Positions 1-6,920 of a DNA stretch of 30,695 nt are shown one piece after another (the stretch's first letter is position 1; each line of letters opens with the position of its first letter). A program made the translations under genes and the position numbers. The DNA comes from a virus, in IMG/VR virus record IMGVR_UViG_3300025118_000087, positions 1 to 30,695 of that record; one strand, 5' to 3'. The notes beneath the pieces are model-generated. The model was not told the DNA's origin, ran no database searches, and worked only from the letters and a program-made list of their open reading frames with translations.

Positions 1-75
1 CTTTACTTCCTCAGGGACTTCATACCCATATAGGAACGGCCTATCGTGATTGTTTGTCGTTACTAGTACTTTCAT
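1..75 (-). CDS. Partial small protein, N-terminal 25 residues
   Basis: The gene runs off the left edge. An ATG at 75 opens a frame beginning MKVLVTTNNHDRPFLYGYEV that stays open to base 1. A purine-rich stretch (GGGAAGG) lies about 6 bases upstream, and the start is 3 bases after the stop of the gene at 79-219, so it is probably co-transcribed with it. Too little is present to assign a function. Confidence 0.6.
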   Translation of the reverse strand, partial: MKVLVTTNNHDRPFLYGYEVPEEVK

Positions 76-78
76 TTT

Positions 79-219
79 CTACCTTCCCTTTGTTACTTTG
101 AACTTGATTCCAAGCTCTGTTAGTTGACGAACGCATTCCGTGTACGACTGCCTGTCATGGCATACATACGAGCATGGCGTTCCGCGATCTGGATCTTTCC
201 ATCGTATCGTGTACTTCAT
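79..219 (-). CDS. Small hypothetical protein, 46 aa
   Basis: The ATG at 219 overlaps the TGA of the upstream gene (216-413) in an ATGA junction, typical of translational coupling in phage operons. The product starts MKYTIRWKDPDRGTPCSYV and ends in TAG at 79. It has three cysteines and a basic tail and resembles no family I recognise. The ATGA overlap and the tight spacing to the next gene are the main evidence that it is real. Confidence 0.65.
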   Translation of the reverse strand: MKYTIRWKDPDRGTPCSYVCHDRQSYTECVRQLTELGIKFKVTKGR

Positions 220-413
220 GCTACCTTCCTTCTGGCGTCTGCATGATCCTGTAGAACCTTACGAATCAAGTTCGCGTCACCGCGCTTTCTGCAACTTGCA
301 ACAAGAGTAGATTCCTCCTGCCTGCCAGTGCGCACCCAGACTTCAAATACCATACTTTCTTGGTTTCTATGCGTGCAATACCTTCTATGCGTGTAGTACC
401 ATAGTTCTGTCAT
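216..413 (-). CDS. Small hypothetical protein, 65 aa
   Basis: The start at 413 has AGGGGA about 8 bases upstream and lies about 40 bases downstream of promoter 459-487. It is therefore probably the first gene of a short leftward operon with 79-219 and 1-75. The protein is basic and rich in Arg, Thr and Glu. No motif or membrane segment is visible and the function is unknown. Confidence 0.7.
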   Translation of the reverse strand: MTELWYYTHRRYCTHRNQESMVFEVWVRTGRQEESTLVASCRKRGDANLIRKVLQDHADARRKVA

Positions 414-458
414 TTCTAATCCCCTGTGGTTTTGTTAGCTCCATTGCTAACTACCTAT

Positions 459-487
459 ATAATACCACAAAGGTTAGGCTGATGAAA
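459..487 (-). promoter_or_regulatory. Promoter P1 (leftward), drives 216-413
   Basis: On the minus strand the -10 is TATTAT (459-464) preceded by TGG, an extended -10. A weak -35 (TTTCAT, 482-487) lies 17 bases upstream. The spacer contains TAAC, here 8 bases from the -10. It belongs to the promoter family seen through the left two thirds of the window. Confidence 0.6.
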
Positions 488-502
488 CGTGTCATGCGAT
501 CT

Positions 503-512
503 TAGTGTGACC
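503..512 (-). promoter_or_regulatory. Upstream box TAGTGTGACC for P1
   Basis: The plus-strand text TAGTGTGACC begins 38 bases beyond the P1 -10. The same box occurs at similar distances from three other promoters (1170, 5066, 12603), which suggests an activator or repressor site. The regulator is not known. Confidence 0.4.
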
Positions 513-522
513 ATGCCAGTCT

Positions 523-558
523 TTATAAGATTGCTTCATTCTCCCAGTCTTCCCTCAT
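523..558 (-). CDS. Possible 11-residue micro-ORF
   Basis: The ATG at 558 overlaps the TGA of the preceding gene (ATGA) and has GGAGG about 7 bases upstream. The frame encodes MREDWENEAIL and stops with TAA. The initiation signal is as good as those of the larger genes nearby, but 11 codons are too few to test for coding bias, so it may be only the residue of a decayed gene. Confidence 0.25.
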   Translation of the reverse strand: MREDWENEAIL

Positions 559-863
559 GCTTTCACCTCCAAAATGGCGGGCGACCCGCCATCGTCTTTT
601 GGTAATGCTTGTTCAATCAGAAAACAGTCTTTGCACATAGGCTCTGCATATTTCCCTTCGCCGTCCATTACATGGCCATCGACAAGAACATCGCCGCACT
701 CGGCACATTCGCCAAAGTGACATCTATTACAAAGGCCATCATTAGCCTCTAGCTCCTCATCTAGGGCTATCTGTTCGCAGTCCGTATTATCGCATTTGCT
801 CGTACCGCTATTGCAGTCATCACATGGGCAAGTCCCTATATGTAAGCTTCCACTATACAACAT
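555..863 (-). CDS. Cysteine-rich zinc-binding hypothetical protein, 102 aa
   Basis: I take the ATG at 863 (MLYSGSLHIG), which has GGGGG upstream, over an in-frame TTG at 884. The start lies inside the end of the gene at 853-1077. The protein is acidic and packed with Cys pairs: CPCDDC, CDNTDC, CNRC, CAEC and a late CKDC. It probably folds around two or more zinc ions as a treble-clef or LIM-like module. Such proteins often contact nucleic acid or protein, but no specific function can be given. Confidence 0.7.
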   Translation of the reverse strand: MLYSGSLHIGTCPCDDCNSGTSKCDNTDCEQIALDEELEANDGLCNRCHFGECAECGDVLVDGHVMDGEGKYAEPMCKDCFLIEQALPKDDGGSPAILEVKA

Positions 864-1077
864 GATGACCCCCAACGTTCCCAACCACCACCAGTTCTTT
901 TGAAGGCAAGCAATTCACTTTCGCACTTGGCTCGTGCAACCAAATGACCCTCGCCACATCTTTGCTCCCTTTTCTTAGGGCTACATCTTCACCCAAGACC
1001 TTTGCCGTATTGGAAAAGCCTATGACCACCCCGTGCCACGGGCTGTTCTTTGTTATTACCAAGTCCCCTGCTTCCAT
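853..1077 (-). CDS. Small hypothetical protein, SH3-like beta barrel, 74 aa
   Basis: The start at 1077 has AAGGGAG at good spacing and follows promoter 1125-1153 by about 40 bases, so this is the first gene of an operon with 555-863. The protein begins MEAGDLVITKNSPWHGVVIGF, a pattern of alternating strands around a Gly-rich turn that recalls KOW/SH3-type small barrels. No catalytic motif is visible and the function is unknown. Confidence 0.7.
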   Translation of the reverse strand: MEAGDLVITKNSPWHGVVIGFSNTAKVLGEDVALRKGSKDVARVIWLHEPSAKVNCLPSKELVVVGNVGGHHVV

Positions 1078-1124
1078 ATATACTCCCTTTTTACTTATTT
1101 CGTAGCTTACTTGCTACTGTGAAC

Positions 1125-1153
1125 ATAATACCACACACGTTATGCACGACGAT
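1125..1153 (-). promoter_or_regulatory. Promoter P2 (leftward), drives 853-1077
   Basis: The extended -10 is TGG-TATTAT (1125-1130), with TAAC 8 bases upstream as in P1. The -35 position (1148-1153) is poor, so an activator may be needed. The upstream box TAGTATGACC lies at 1170-1179. Confidence 0.55.
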
Positions 1154-1169
1154 AGCCGTCTTGGCACAA

Positions 1170-1179
1170 TAGTATGACC
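1170..1179 (-). promoter_or_regulatory. Upstream box TAGTATGACC for P2
   Basis: This is identical to the box at 12603-12612 and starts 39 bases beyond the P2 -10. See the box at 503-512 for the shared pattern. Confidence 0.4.
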
Positions 1180-1348
1180 CAGCGATAAAGATACATAAGA
1201 CAACAAAGGTCTAAGTCAATGGTCTATGTTGTGCGGTCTTTATCATTCACCAGTGGTCGCGCTCACCTTGGCTGCCTTCAAGCACTAAAATCCCTTCCCC
1301 TATATTTTTTGGAGTCATGTCTCATTTTTGGCCACTCTTGTTACTCTC

Positions 1349-1906
1349 CTATCTTCTTCCCATTTTTGCGACTTCTTCCACTGATTTCTCAAGCCAATCC
1401 AATGATAACTTTTCACCTACTATTCTTGCGTATGTAATAGGAGGGATGTTGTTTTTCATAGCTTCTGCAATGACTGTCTTAGATAACTCTACTTGGTGTT
1501 TCCCATACTCAATAAGCTCAATACGGTTCTTTGAATACGCAAACATATCCAGGCACCTTTCAAGCTGAATTGCAGCGGCGAACAGCAATTCATCAGTGAC
1601 AAACAAAAGCAGCGCTTCCCGCAAGGATACATCAACGGTTGGGGCGTAATGAACCCAGTCGTCGTGAAGTGTTACCGATGACCTCGACATTTCCCCTATA
1701 AAGCCAGTGTGGTCTACAAAGATCCCGATGCCTGGAATTCTACTATCCTTAATATGAAAAGCGTAATCATAATCTTTAGGAGATACAGGTTCGTCTACCT
1801 TTGGCCTGACATACATTTTCATCGTACTAAGCCACACTTGGGTCATTGGGTACTTCTTACCCACCATCCAGTATGGATCTTTTGTTTTTATTTGTTCTGG
1901 TTTCAT
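1349..1906 (-). CDS. Hypothetical protein, 185 aa
   Basis: The start at 1906 has a strong site (GTAGGAGGC, 6 bases upstream) matching the leader shared by several promoter-proximal genes. The N-terminal 95 residues look like mixed alpha/beta. Residues 95-180 look helical and contain hydrophobic stretches such as ALLLFVTDELLFAAAIQLER, probably packed helices rather than membrane spans. No family is recognised. The 1078-1348 gap downstream holds only promoter P2 and its box. Confidence 0.75.
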   Translation of the reverse strand: MKPEQIKTKDPYWMVGKKYPMTQVWLSTMKMYVRPKVDEPVSPKDYDYAFHIKDSRIPGIGIFVDHTGFIGEMSRSSVTLHDDWVHYAPTVDVSLREALLLFVTDELLFAAAIQLERCLDMFAYSKNRIELIEYGKHQVELSKTVIAEAMKNNIPPITYARIVGEKLSLDWLEKSVEEVAKMGRR

Positions 1907-1944
1907 TTTTTGCCTCCTACAGCAATCCCTGATTTATGACAGCA

Positions 1945-2142
1945 CTATGCCATCGGTGCCTCTGTCGCCATACGATGGTAGCAACTAAAGGTCTTAGTCA
2001 CTACCCCCTTATTCAACCCTCTAGTCTCTACATAGGTAGCTAAGGCGGAAACCATCGCGTCTACAACCTGTTTATCATTTATGGTTTCCTCTGCCTCTTC
2101 ACAGGCAAGCAGTATTCTCTTTTCCAGCTCAATTCTATTCAT
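1945..2142 (-). CDS. Small hypothetical helical protein, 65 aa
   Basis: The protein begins MNRIELEKRILLACEEAEET and looks mostly alpha-helical with an acidic first half. AGAGG lies about 9 bases before the ATG at 2142. It is the first gene after the unusual C-tract region at 2175-2204. The function is unknown. Confidence 0.65.
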   Translation of the reverse strand: MNRIELEKRILLACEEAEETINDKQVVDAMVSALATYVETRGLNKGVVTKTFSCYHRMATEAPMA

Positions 2143-2174
2143 TTTGTAAATACCTCTTTTTTATTTTTGAGTAG

Positions 2175-2204
2175 ATAATACCCCCCCCTATCCAACCCCC
2201 CCCT
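2175..2204 (-). promoter_or_regulatory. Possible promoter with two C-tracts (P3)
   Basis: A TATTAT -10 (2175-2180) lies about 33 bases before the gene at 1945-2142. Unlike the other promoters, the space where the TAAC element would sit is filled by runs of 8 (2181-2188) and 9 (2196-2204) C residues on the plus strand, separated by TATCCAA. Length changes in such tracts could alter promoter strength, or they may be error-prone sequence. Confidence 0.35.
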
Positions 2205-2270
2205 AATGCTCACAAGGGGTTAGGGGCCGCCTTGCTACCCGCTACCCGCTTGTGAGCTACACAAGGCATC

Positions 2271-2657
2271 TCAGGGCGCACCAACTGTTCTTAGGTGGAG
2301 CGCTCGGCTAACTTGCCCAATAAACCTCTTCGGGGTTTTGTGTCCATATTCCATCTCTTCAGGCAGCCCCGTAACCGTGACCTCTGCCTCGTCTTCCGAC
2401 CTGCTCTGCTCGCCACGGCGCTTCAGCACGATTTGTGAATCGCTATACTTATTGAAGCTGATCTGGCCATATAAGGAAGACCCTTCACCCCGTAAATGCT
2501 CAATGAGTCCTTTCAGCGTTTTGAAGAAGTTCCAATCATCATCTATATGATTGTAGTACCCCCACTCCCAAACGATAGGCGATGGCTTTCGCTTTGGAAA
2601 CATTCTGCGTGGCAATAGGTCGGCAAATATCTCGTGATCGGTTTCTATCTCTTTCAT
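2271..2657 (-). CDS. Hypothetical protein, 128 aa
   Basis: The ATG at 2657 overlaps the TGA of the gene at 2654 (ATGA). The protein has an aromatic-rich patch near residues 28-47 (WEWGYYNHIDDDWNFFKTL) and a charged centre. No recognised domain is visible. It is the last gene of the coupled run that begins at 4974. Confidence 0.7.
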   Translation of the reverse strand: MKEIETDHEIFADLLPRRMFPKRKPSPIVWEWGYYNHIDDDWNFFKTLKGLIEHLRGEGSSLYGQISFNKYSDSQIVLKRRGEQSRSEDEAEVTVTGLPEEMEYGHKTPKRFIGQVSRALHLRTVGAP

Positions 2658-3007
2658 TTTTCACTCCTTACTGCATATTCAAGATTAGACACTGTAGATC
2701 TCGCCTCAAGCTCAGCGTATTCGCGCTTGAGAATCCTTGCGGCTGCTTTCAATACGCAAACCCTTCCCGCGAGGGACGGGCCATCTTCTGCCTCTTTGAT
2801 CTTTGCATCAATCGCGTAGCCTGCGCATATCCCAGCAGTGTCCCAGATATTCATAGGCACATCATTGAAGTGTTCGCACTTGGAATTTAAGATATACCCC
2901 ATCCCAACGAACGTCTTCACGTTGTTCTTGATCTCATCGGTTACCATCTGCTCATAGAACTGTGCGTGCGTACAGTTGCCTCTCATGTAGTCACTTCTAG
3001 TAAACAT
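2654..3007 (-). CDS. Hypothetical phage protein, 117 aa
   Basis: I place the start at the ATG at 3007 (MFTRSDYMRGNCTHAQFYEQ), which has AAGG 8 bases upstream. A GTG at 3040 is a serious alternative: it has GGAGG 8 bases upstream and overlaps the previous stop as GTGA, and would add 11 residues. The N-terminal pattern (TRxDYMxGxCTHxQFY) is a type I recall from uncharacterised phage proteins. Hydrophobic and Ala-rich helical segments follow. The function is unknown. Confidence 0.7.
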   Translation of the reverse strand: MFTRSDYMRGNCTHAQFYEQMVTDEIKNNVKTFVGMGYILNSKCEHFNDVPMNIWDTAGICAGYAIDAKIKEAEDGPSLAGRVCVLKAAARILKREYAELEARSTVSNLEYAVRSEK

Positions 3008-3036
3008 CTTACACCCTTCTTCGTTTATTTGTTTAT

Positions 3037-3381
3037 TCACCCTACTTTCCTCCATGAATCATCAGACTCAAGGTCTTCCGTTGCTCGTGTGCTGTTGAAG
3101 GTTCGCCAAAACTTGGCGAGCATACCCTCAACATTTGTGTCCATTTCATCATAGCTTTTTGACCAATCAACAGGGTGGAATGACTGCGCTTTCTCCAGCC
3201 TTGCTATCAGACCTTTCCTTGTTGGTTCTCCTTTTGCGCCAAGCGAACACTTGGACGGTAAATGTGTCGCCATCCACAAGCCTCTTCCATAAAGGCTCCT
3301 GTGGACAACCAGCCCTTCCAACGATGGGACAGCGTAAGCATCCACCACCCTATCCCTCAACACTAAACCTACCTTTGTCAT
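3037..3381 (-). CDS. Hypothetical protein, 114 aa
   Basis: An ATG at 3381 is preceded by GAGGTGAGTG, and an in-frame GTG sits just upstream at 3384. The gene overlaps the end of 3350-3703 by about 32 bases. The product is basic with a small N-terminal beta region (VGLVLRDRVVDAYAVPSL) and a helical C-terminus. No family is recognised. Confidence 0.65.
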   Translation of the reverse strand: MTKVGLVLRDRVVDAYAVPSLEGLVVHRSLYGRGLWMATHLPSKCSLGAKGEPTRKGLIARLEKAQSFHPVDWSKSYDEMDTNVEGMLAKFWRTFNSTRATEDLESDDSWRKVG

Positions 3382-3703
3382 CACTCACCTCTTTTTTAAG
3401 TTCACACACGTACCACTGACTACATTGTTCACACTCGATCACGATGTACCCCACACTTGTAGTGTGGAACTTTGCTCGCTGGTTGCAGACAGGGCATTCA
3501 TCTAAGTCCGTCGCTTTCACTTTTACGCGGTGACCAGCAGCCCCCCCAAGCGCAGGGTCATCAGGCAGTACCAACCAGTCTACATTAGAATCTGGCCCGA
3601 CATGCAGCACGGCGCTGTCGCCGTACAAGCCCCTTTCCTTTGCTTCCTGGTGTGTACGCTGTCCAGGCCTCGCTGGCTTTGTCCAAAAAGTATCGCTACC
3701 CAT
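3350..3703 (-). CDS. Hypothetical zinc-ribbon protein, 117 aa
   Basis: The start at 3703 has a strong GGAGGTGA site and overlaps the previous gene by 8 bases. Residues 70-100 hold CPVC and CEQC about 20 residues apart, a four-Cys zinc ribbon of the kind used for nucleic-acid or protein contacts. The N-terminal half is rich in Gly and Asp and looks flexible. The specific function is unknown. Confidence 0.7.
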   Translation of the reverse strand: MGSDTFWTKPARPGQRTHQEAKERGLYGDSAVLHVGPDSNVDWLVLPDDPALGGAAGHRVKVKATDLDECPVCNQRAKFHTTSVGYIVIECEQCSQWYVCELKKEVSDDKGRFSVEG

Positions 3704-4238
3704 TGCTCACCTCCAAAGACTTTCTCCTGCGCTCAATATCCCTCGCAAAGCCTTCCCTATCTTCAGGCTCAAGCCGTTCTCTCCAATAGAAGCCAGACGG
3801 CTTTTCGATAATCAAAGACTTTAGGATCTCGTGACCCCAAGTCGTCGTAAGGACTACTTCGTTGAAAGCCCGATGAACCTCCTCAGTAGTTGCTGGCTGG
3901 TCTTCAAAGTGCCAGTTGTTGATTGACTTCGCCCAACTCACTAAAGTTGCGGGGTCAGGGCAAGTAGGCAACGCCACAACCTCATCTACCCGCTCTCCTT
4001 CGATCAACCTGTTCAACTGGTAAGCAGAAACCTCCATCCTTTCTGGCTCTTCTGTCGTCCAAGTTTCACCGTCATCAAGCACCCAGATCTCTATATCTGG
4101 CGTCCTGTTCATTACCTTACATTCAGCCTGGACGATGGGGTGCCAGACAGATTTGATAGGATCGCCAGGGATATAGTTTTTCCTCGCCCAATCGCGAAAA
4201 GCAACCTCTTCCTCTGCACTAAGTGTCCTAAACAACAT
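3696..4238 (-). CDS. Hypothetical protein, 180 aa
   Basis: The ATG at 4238 shares a base with the TGA of the gene at 4238-4420 (TGATG) and has GGAGGTGAG upstream. An in-frame GTG at 4241 is possible. The sequence is rich in Trp, Glu and Arg, with an acidic centre (IEIWVLDDGETWTTEEPERM) and a basic C-terminal helix. No motif is recognised. It belongs to the coupled run from 4974 down to 2271. Confidence 0.7.
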   Translation of the reverse strand: MLFRTLSAEEEVAFRDWARKNYIPGDPIKSVWHPIVQAECKVMNRTPDIEIWVLDDGETWTTEEPERMEVSAYQLNRLIEGERVDEVVALPTCPDPATLVSWAKSINNWHFEDQPATTEEVHRAFNEVVLTTTWGHEILKSLIIEKPSGFYWRERLEPEDREGFARDIERRRKSLEVSNG

Positions 4239-4420
4239 CACTCACCTCCTTCTAAAGTACGCTTGTATGATTTCGCCTCGTCACGGCTGCATCCGCAAAC
4301 GATTGGTTCCGCTTCACTGCAGAACACAATCCCTCGGTGGCCCTTCGGGAGATCCGTCTTGCGGAAGACAGCCCAACTGTAACTGTCATCTCCGTTGTAT
4401 TTCCTTATTACAAGCTTCAT
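4238..4420 (-). CDS. Small hypothetical protein, 60 aa
   Basis: The preferred start is the ATG at 4420 (MKLVIRKYNGDDSYSWAVF): it overlaps the previous stop as ATGA and has GGGGGGA upstream. A start 5 codons earlier is less likely. The protein looks like a small beta domain with a Cys pair (CGC) near residue 42. The function is unknown. Confidence 0.65.
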   Translation of the reverse strand: MKLVIRKYNGDDSYSWAVFRKTDLPKGHRGIVFCSEAEPIVCGCSRDEAKSYKRTLEGGE

Positions 4421-4974
4421 GACTCGTCCCCCCATATGATTCCGCCGCCCATTCGGTCGTTGATTATTTCAGCCAGATCCATTTTAGATAAACTCATTTT
4501 TTCCATAATGTACCCCTCTAGTACACGAACCTCTTCTCTCAATTCGTCCGCCCCCCCTTCTTGGCAAGGCTCACAAACGTAGCCTTCTTTTTTGTCACTA
4601 CCGAATGGGATTCGGTTTACGAATAGCCCTCCACCAAATGACGTACACTGACCGCAATGCACGCAATCATTTCCAAAATCAACTGGCTCGTTTTTAGATA
4701 GCCACCCGTTTAAGACGGTAGATACAGTGTTGTCACTACCAAAGCCGCTTTCAAAGAAATGCCCGCGTGCAATGAGGGTTACAATCGCAGGCTCGGTGCC
4801 TGCCTTGACTGCAAACTCATAAACCGAAAGATCTTCACTGGGTTCCTCGCTTGTTGCCATCACAAGCAATGCCCCTGTGCTCGGCTTTAAACCAGCATCT
4901 TCAACTATTTCTAAAACCTCTATGATCGCGGTATAAAGATCATTTACACCGTCGCTAACTACATCCCCTTCCAT
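4417..4974 (-). CDS. Hypothetical zinc-binding protein, 185 aa
   Basis: The start at 4974 is preceded by GTAGGAGGGCAAT, the leader shared with 11306, 12496 and 18965, and by promoter 5023-5051. The middle of the protein (about residues 100-140) holds CVHCGQC and later CEPC, a likely zinc site. The first 90 residues include a helical segment and a short strand region. The C-terminus is a charged helix. It is the first gene of a coupled leftward run to 2271. No family is recognised. Confidence 0.75.
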   Translation of the reverse strand: MEGDVVSDGVNDLYTAIIEVLEIVEDAGLKPSTGALLVMATSEEPSEDLSVYEFAVKAGTEPAIVTLIARGHFFESGFGSDNTVSTVLNGWLSKNEPVDFGNDCVHCGQCTSFGGGLFVNRIPFGSDKKEGYVCEPCQEGGADELREEVRVLEGYIMEKMSLSKMDLAEIINDRMGGGIIWGDES

Positions 4975-5022
4975 ATTGCCCTCCTACAGGCCGTTTGGCT
5001 TTATTGCCTTACTCATATTATA

Positions 5023-5051
5023 GTTATACCACTAAACCTGTTATAGCACAA
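5023..5051 (-). promoter_or_regulatory. Promoter P4 (leftward), drives 4417-4974
   Basis: The -35 TTGTGC (5046-5051) and extended -10 TGG-TATAAC (5023-5028) are 17 bases apart, with TAAC 11 bases before the -10. A perfect TATAAT overlaps just downstream (5017-5022). The upstream box TGGTGTGACC is at 5066-5075, inside the end of the small membrane-protein gene. Confidence 0.7.
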
Positions 5052-5056
5052 GCTCA

Positions 5057-5227
5057 CTAAGCTTTTGGTGTGACCTCCCCTTCCTTGCCTGTGATTCCAA
5101 GTACAAAATAACCATACAACGTCGCTAATACGATGATCGGCCATGTAGCCAACAGAACCCTAAACAGAGCAGGGAAGAAGCTAATACCAAGCATGACGAA
5201 TACTGTTCCGCCTATCATTTCAAACAT
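5057..5227 (-). CDS. Small membrane protein, 56 aa, two predicted spans
   Basis: An ATG at 5227 follows AAAGGGTGA and opens a 56-codon frame ending in TAG at 5057. The product begins MFEMIGGTVFVMLGISFF and is almost wholly hydrophobic through residue 46, with a Trp-Pro break near 29-30. This suggests a two-span helical hairpin with a short charged C-terminal tail. A holin-like or superinfection-exclusion role is possible but cannot be shown. Confidence 0.6.
   Translation of the reverse strand: MFEMIGGTVFVMLGISFFPALFRVLLATWPIIVLATLYGYFVLGITGKEGEVTPKA
5066..5075 (-). promoter_or_regulatory. Upstream box TGGTGTGACC for P4
   Basis: It begins 37 bases beyond the P4 -10 and differs at one base from the box at P1. 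Confidence 0.35.
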
Positions 5228-5323
5228 TTATTCACCCTTTCGTTAGTTGTTAGAATGGGCCTTTCACCCAACCGAAGGTCATCTCCCATGCGCGGCTTGA
5301 CCTTTAAGTCCCGCTACCCGCTT

Positions 5324-5980
5324 TTAGAACGGTAACTCTTTTTGTGGCTCTACTTCTGGTGGCCAAGACCAACCACCTTCAGATGCTACGTTTATCCAAA
5401 TACTTCGCCAGTTGTCATAAGCCTTGAACCACTCAACAGGGCCAAGGTCACTTTCTGGCTTTGTTGCCCACTCCCGCGAAAGCTTGGCAGCTTTGCGGAG
5501 TTTCTTGTTCAGCTTGTCAAGATCAGCAAGCACCGTTGCTTCTTTTCTTGTTGCTACATTCACAACCAACTGGACTAAACACTCGATCAATGGATCGACA
5601 ACCTGCACATACTTGTCCAATAGTGCGTTTTCACCAGATTCATTAGACAACACACCAGCCGCATACTGCCACGGAACTGTCTCAAGGACAGCTATGGAGC
5701 GAACTATTACCACAACTGACTGTGGGTGGTTCTTTAGGTTCAAGAACACAGGCTCAACTACTGTTGCTATCCCTTCTATTACCTGCGCTAAAGACGAAGC
5801 TATAAGGTGGTAAGTATTGTCGCACTCTTGGTAATAGCAGCCCTTACATCTTGCCATTGACCAGTGCATCTTACTTGGCGCTACTGGCAACTGATAAGGC
5901 GAATCTTTAAAAAACCCTGTTACCTCCTTGAATTGACGGGTAAGCGCGTTCTGCAACGCACCGCTTTCTAAATCTGTCAT
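5324..5980 (-). CDS. Hypothetical protein with SSB-like C-terminal tip, 218 aa
   Basis: The start at 5980 has AGGAG 5 bases upstream and lies about 37 bases after promoter 6024-6052. The protein has a CxxC (CKGC) near residue 45, a hydrophobic helical middle, and a Lys-rich helix around 150-170. It ends PEVEPQKELPF. An acidic tail closing in Leu/Ile-Pro-Phe is the signature of SSB C-terminal tips that recruit replication partners, and the ssDNA-binding protein at 15764-16273 ends SDIPF. That hints at a replication-associated role, but no domain is recognised. Confidence 0.7.
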   Translation of the reverse strand: MTDLESGALQNALTRQFKEVTGFFKDSPYQLPVAPSKMHWSMARCKGCYYQECDNTYHLIASSLAQVIEGIATVVEPVFLNLKNHPQSVVVIVRSIAVLETVPWQYAAGVLSNESGENALLDKYVQVVDPLIECLVQLVVNVATRKEATVLADLDKLNKKLRKAAKLSREWATKPESDLGPVEWFKAYDNWRSIWINVASEGGWSWPPEVEPQKELPF

Positions 5981-6023
5981 TTGCTCTCCTTTATTATTGG
6001 TTTTTACCGCTTTTTACTAAAAT

Positions 6024-6052
6024 AATATACCACGCGCGCCGTTAGATAACAA
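6024..6052 (-). promoter_or_regulatory. Promoter P5 (leftward), drives 5324-5980
   Basis: The -35 TTGTTA (6047-6052) and extended -10 TGG-TATATT (6024-6029) are 17 bases apart. TAAC sits 11 bases before the -10, as in five other promoters of the window. No upstream box was found. Confidence 0.65.
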
Positions 6053-6066
6053 TATCTAAAACAAGC

Positions 6067-6600
6067 TTATGGGAGCGCCTTGGCCGCTGGGTTCAGTATT
6101 GTCTCTAAGTACCCATCCCTACCAAACTGAATGCCAACAGAAGCCAGTTCACCAACACCAATGCTCGCGCTACCAGACGCGGCACGCCTATTCGCTAGTG
6201 ACTGCATGTACCATCGATCCCAAATAGGCCGAAGTCTTGGCCAAGGGATTGTCCAATAAGTAGATGAAGGTTTGTGGTGGAGGAGGATTACGCTGTACCC
6301 GCCTTGGTTCGCCCATTCAGTAAGTCTCTTCGCTTGGTGTGGGTGTAGGTTTTTCAGCGCCCACCTCTTAGCCGAACATTCTTTAGCCTCTGCCATGATT
6401 GCTTTGCCTCGCGCAAGCAAAACATAATCTGGCGGCCCCTCTTTCTCATAGCAGGCGATAAACGTGCCTCCTGCGTTGCTCCGTATGATCCTCATGGGGG
6501 GCGGTGTCCTAATAACTACCGCATCCCCACGAGCCTCATACCGAGCATGGAACAACTCTAAATGCTGCTCCCAAGCCTTCCCTCTATTCGCGTGGCTCAT
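6067..6600 (-). CDS. recU: RecU-like Holliday junction resolvase
   Basis: The protein carries the RecU-family PD-(D/E)XK pattern: NRGKAWE at residues 5-11, a DY acidic site at 58 (GPPDY), EAK at 71-73, and a conserved HPHQ at 86-89 followed by GGYSVILLHH. RecU cuts Holliday junctions during recombination and replication-fork repair, as a homodimer needing a divalent metal. A phage copy would resolve branched replication intermediates before packaging. At 177 residues it is near family length. The start overlaps the previous gene as ATGA. An unspecific VRR-like nuclease is a weaker alternative. Confidence 0.8.
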   Translation of the reverse strand: MSHANRGKAWEQHLELFHARYEARGDAVVIRTPPPMRIIRSNAGGTFIACYEKEGPPDYVLLARGKAIMAEAKECSAKRWALKNLHPHQAKRLTEWANQGGYSVILLHHKPSSTYWTIPWPRLRPIWDRWYMQSLANRRAASGSASIGVGELASVGIQFGRDGYLETILNPAAKALP

Positions 6601-6920
6601 TTTTTAGCCTTGCGCCTGCTTGTCTTCTTTAGGAACATTTCATCAGAGTTGATTACAATCTCAAGTTTTAGATCCTTCGCTAAAGTCATCATCGCTGTCC
6701 ATGTTGGCTTCCTGCCATCTGATCCAGTCTTCCACTGACTGCATGATTGGGGCTTGATCCCAAGATATTCAGACAAACCAACACTTGTAGACCTATTTTC
6801 ATAAATCCATTCTGTTGCCAGTTCATTGAAGATCTTGTTGACTGGTAAAGAACCCCCTTCAAGCATTAGCTCTAATAACGGGCGTTCTTCTTGTACTGTC
6901 TCTTCTTCTTCTTTACTCAT
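6597..6920 (-). CDS. HTH (Cro/XRE-like) DNA-binding protein, 107 aa
   Basis: After an acidic N-terminus, residues about 30-95 look like a helix-turn-helix core: NELATEWIYENRSTSVGLSEYLGIKPQSCSQWKTG followed by two more helices. LSEYLGIKPQSCSQWKTG is the classic scan-and-recognition helix layout of the XRE/Cro group. It ends in a basic tail (KKTSRRKAKK). It lies between the sigma-like gene and the resolvase, joined to both by TAATG and ATGA overlaps, and is a candidate ligand of the conserved boxes upstream of the phage promoters. This target assignment is inference. Confidence 0.65.
   Translation of the reverse strand: MSKEEEETVQEERPLLELMLEGGSLPVNKIFNELATEWIYENRSTSVGLSEYLGIKPQSCSQWKTGSDGRKPTWTAMMTLAKDLKLEIVINSDEMFLKKTSRRKAKK

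Noticed and set aside
1160-1200. 18-codon minus frame (MYLYRWVILLCQ...)
   Set aside because: There is no ribosome site, and it would read into the promoter P2 TAAC element; likely chance.
2239-5323. 13-base repeat CCGCTACCCGCTT at 2239-2251 and 5311-5323
   Set aside because: Two short copies only, in different contexts; could be chance and no function is suggested.
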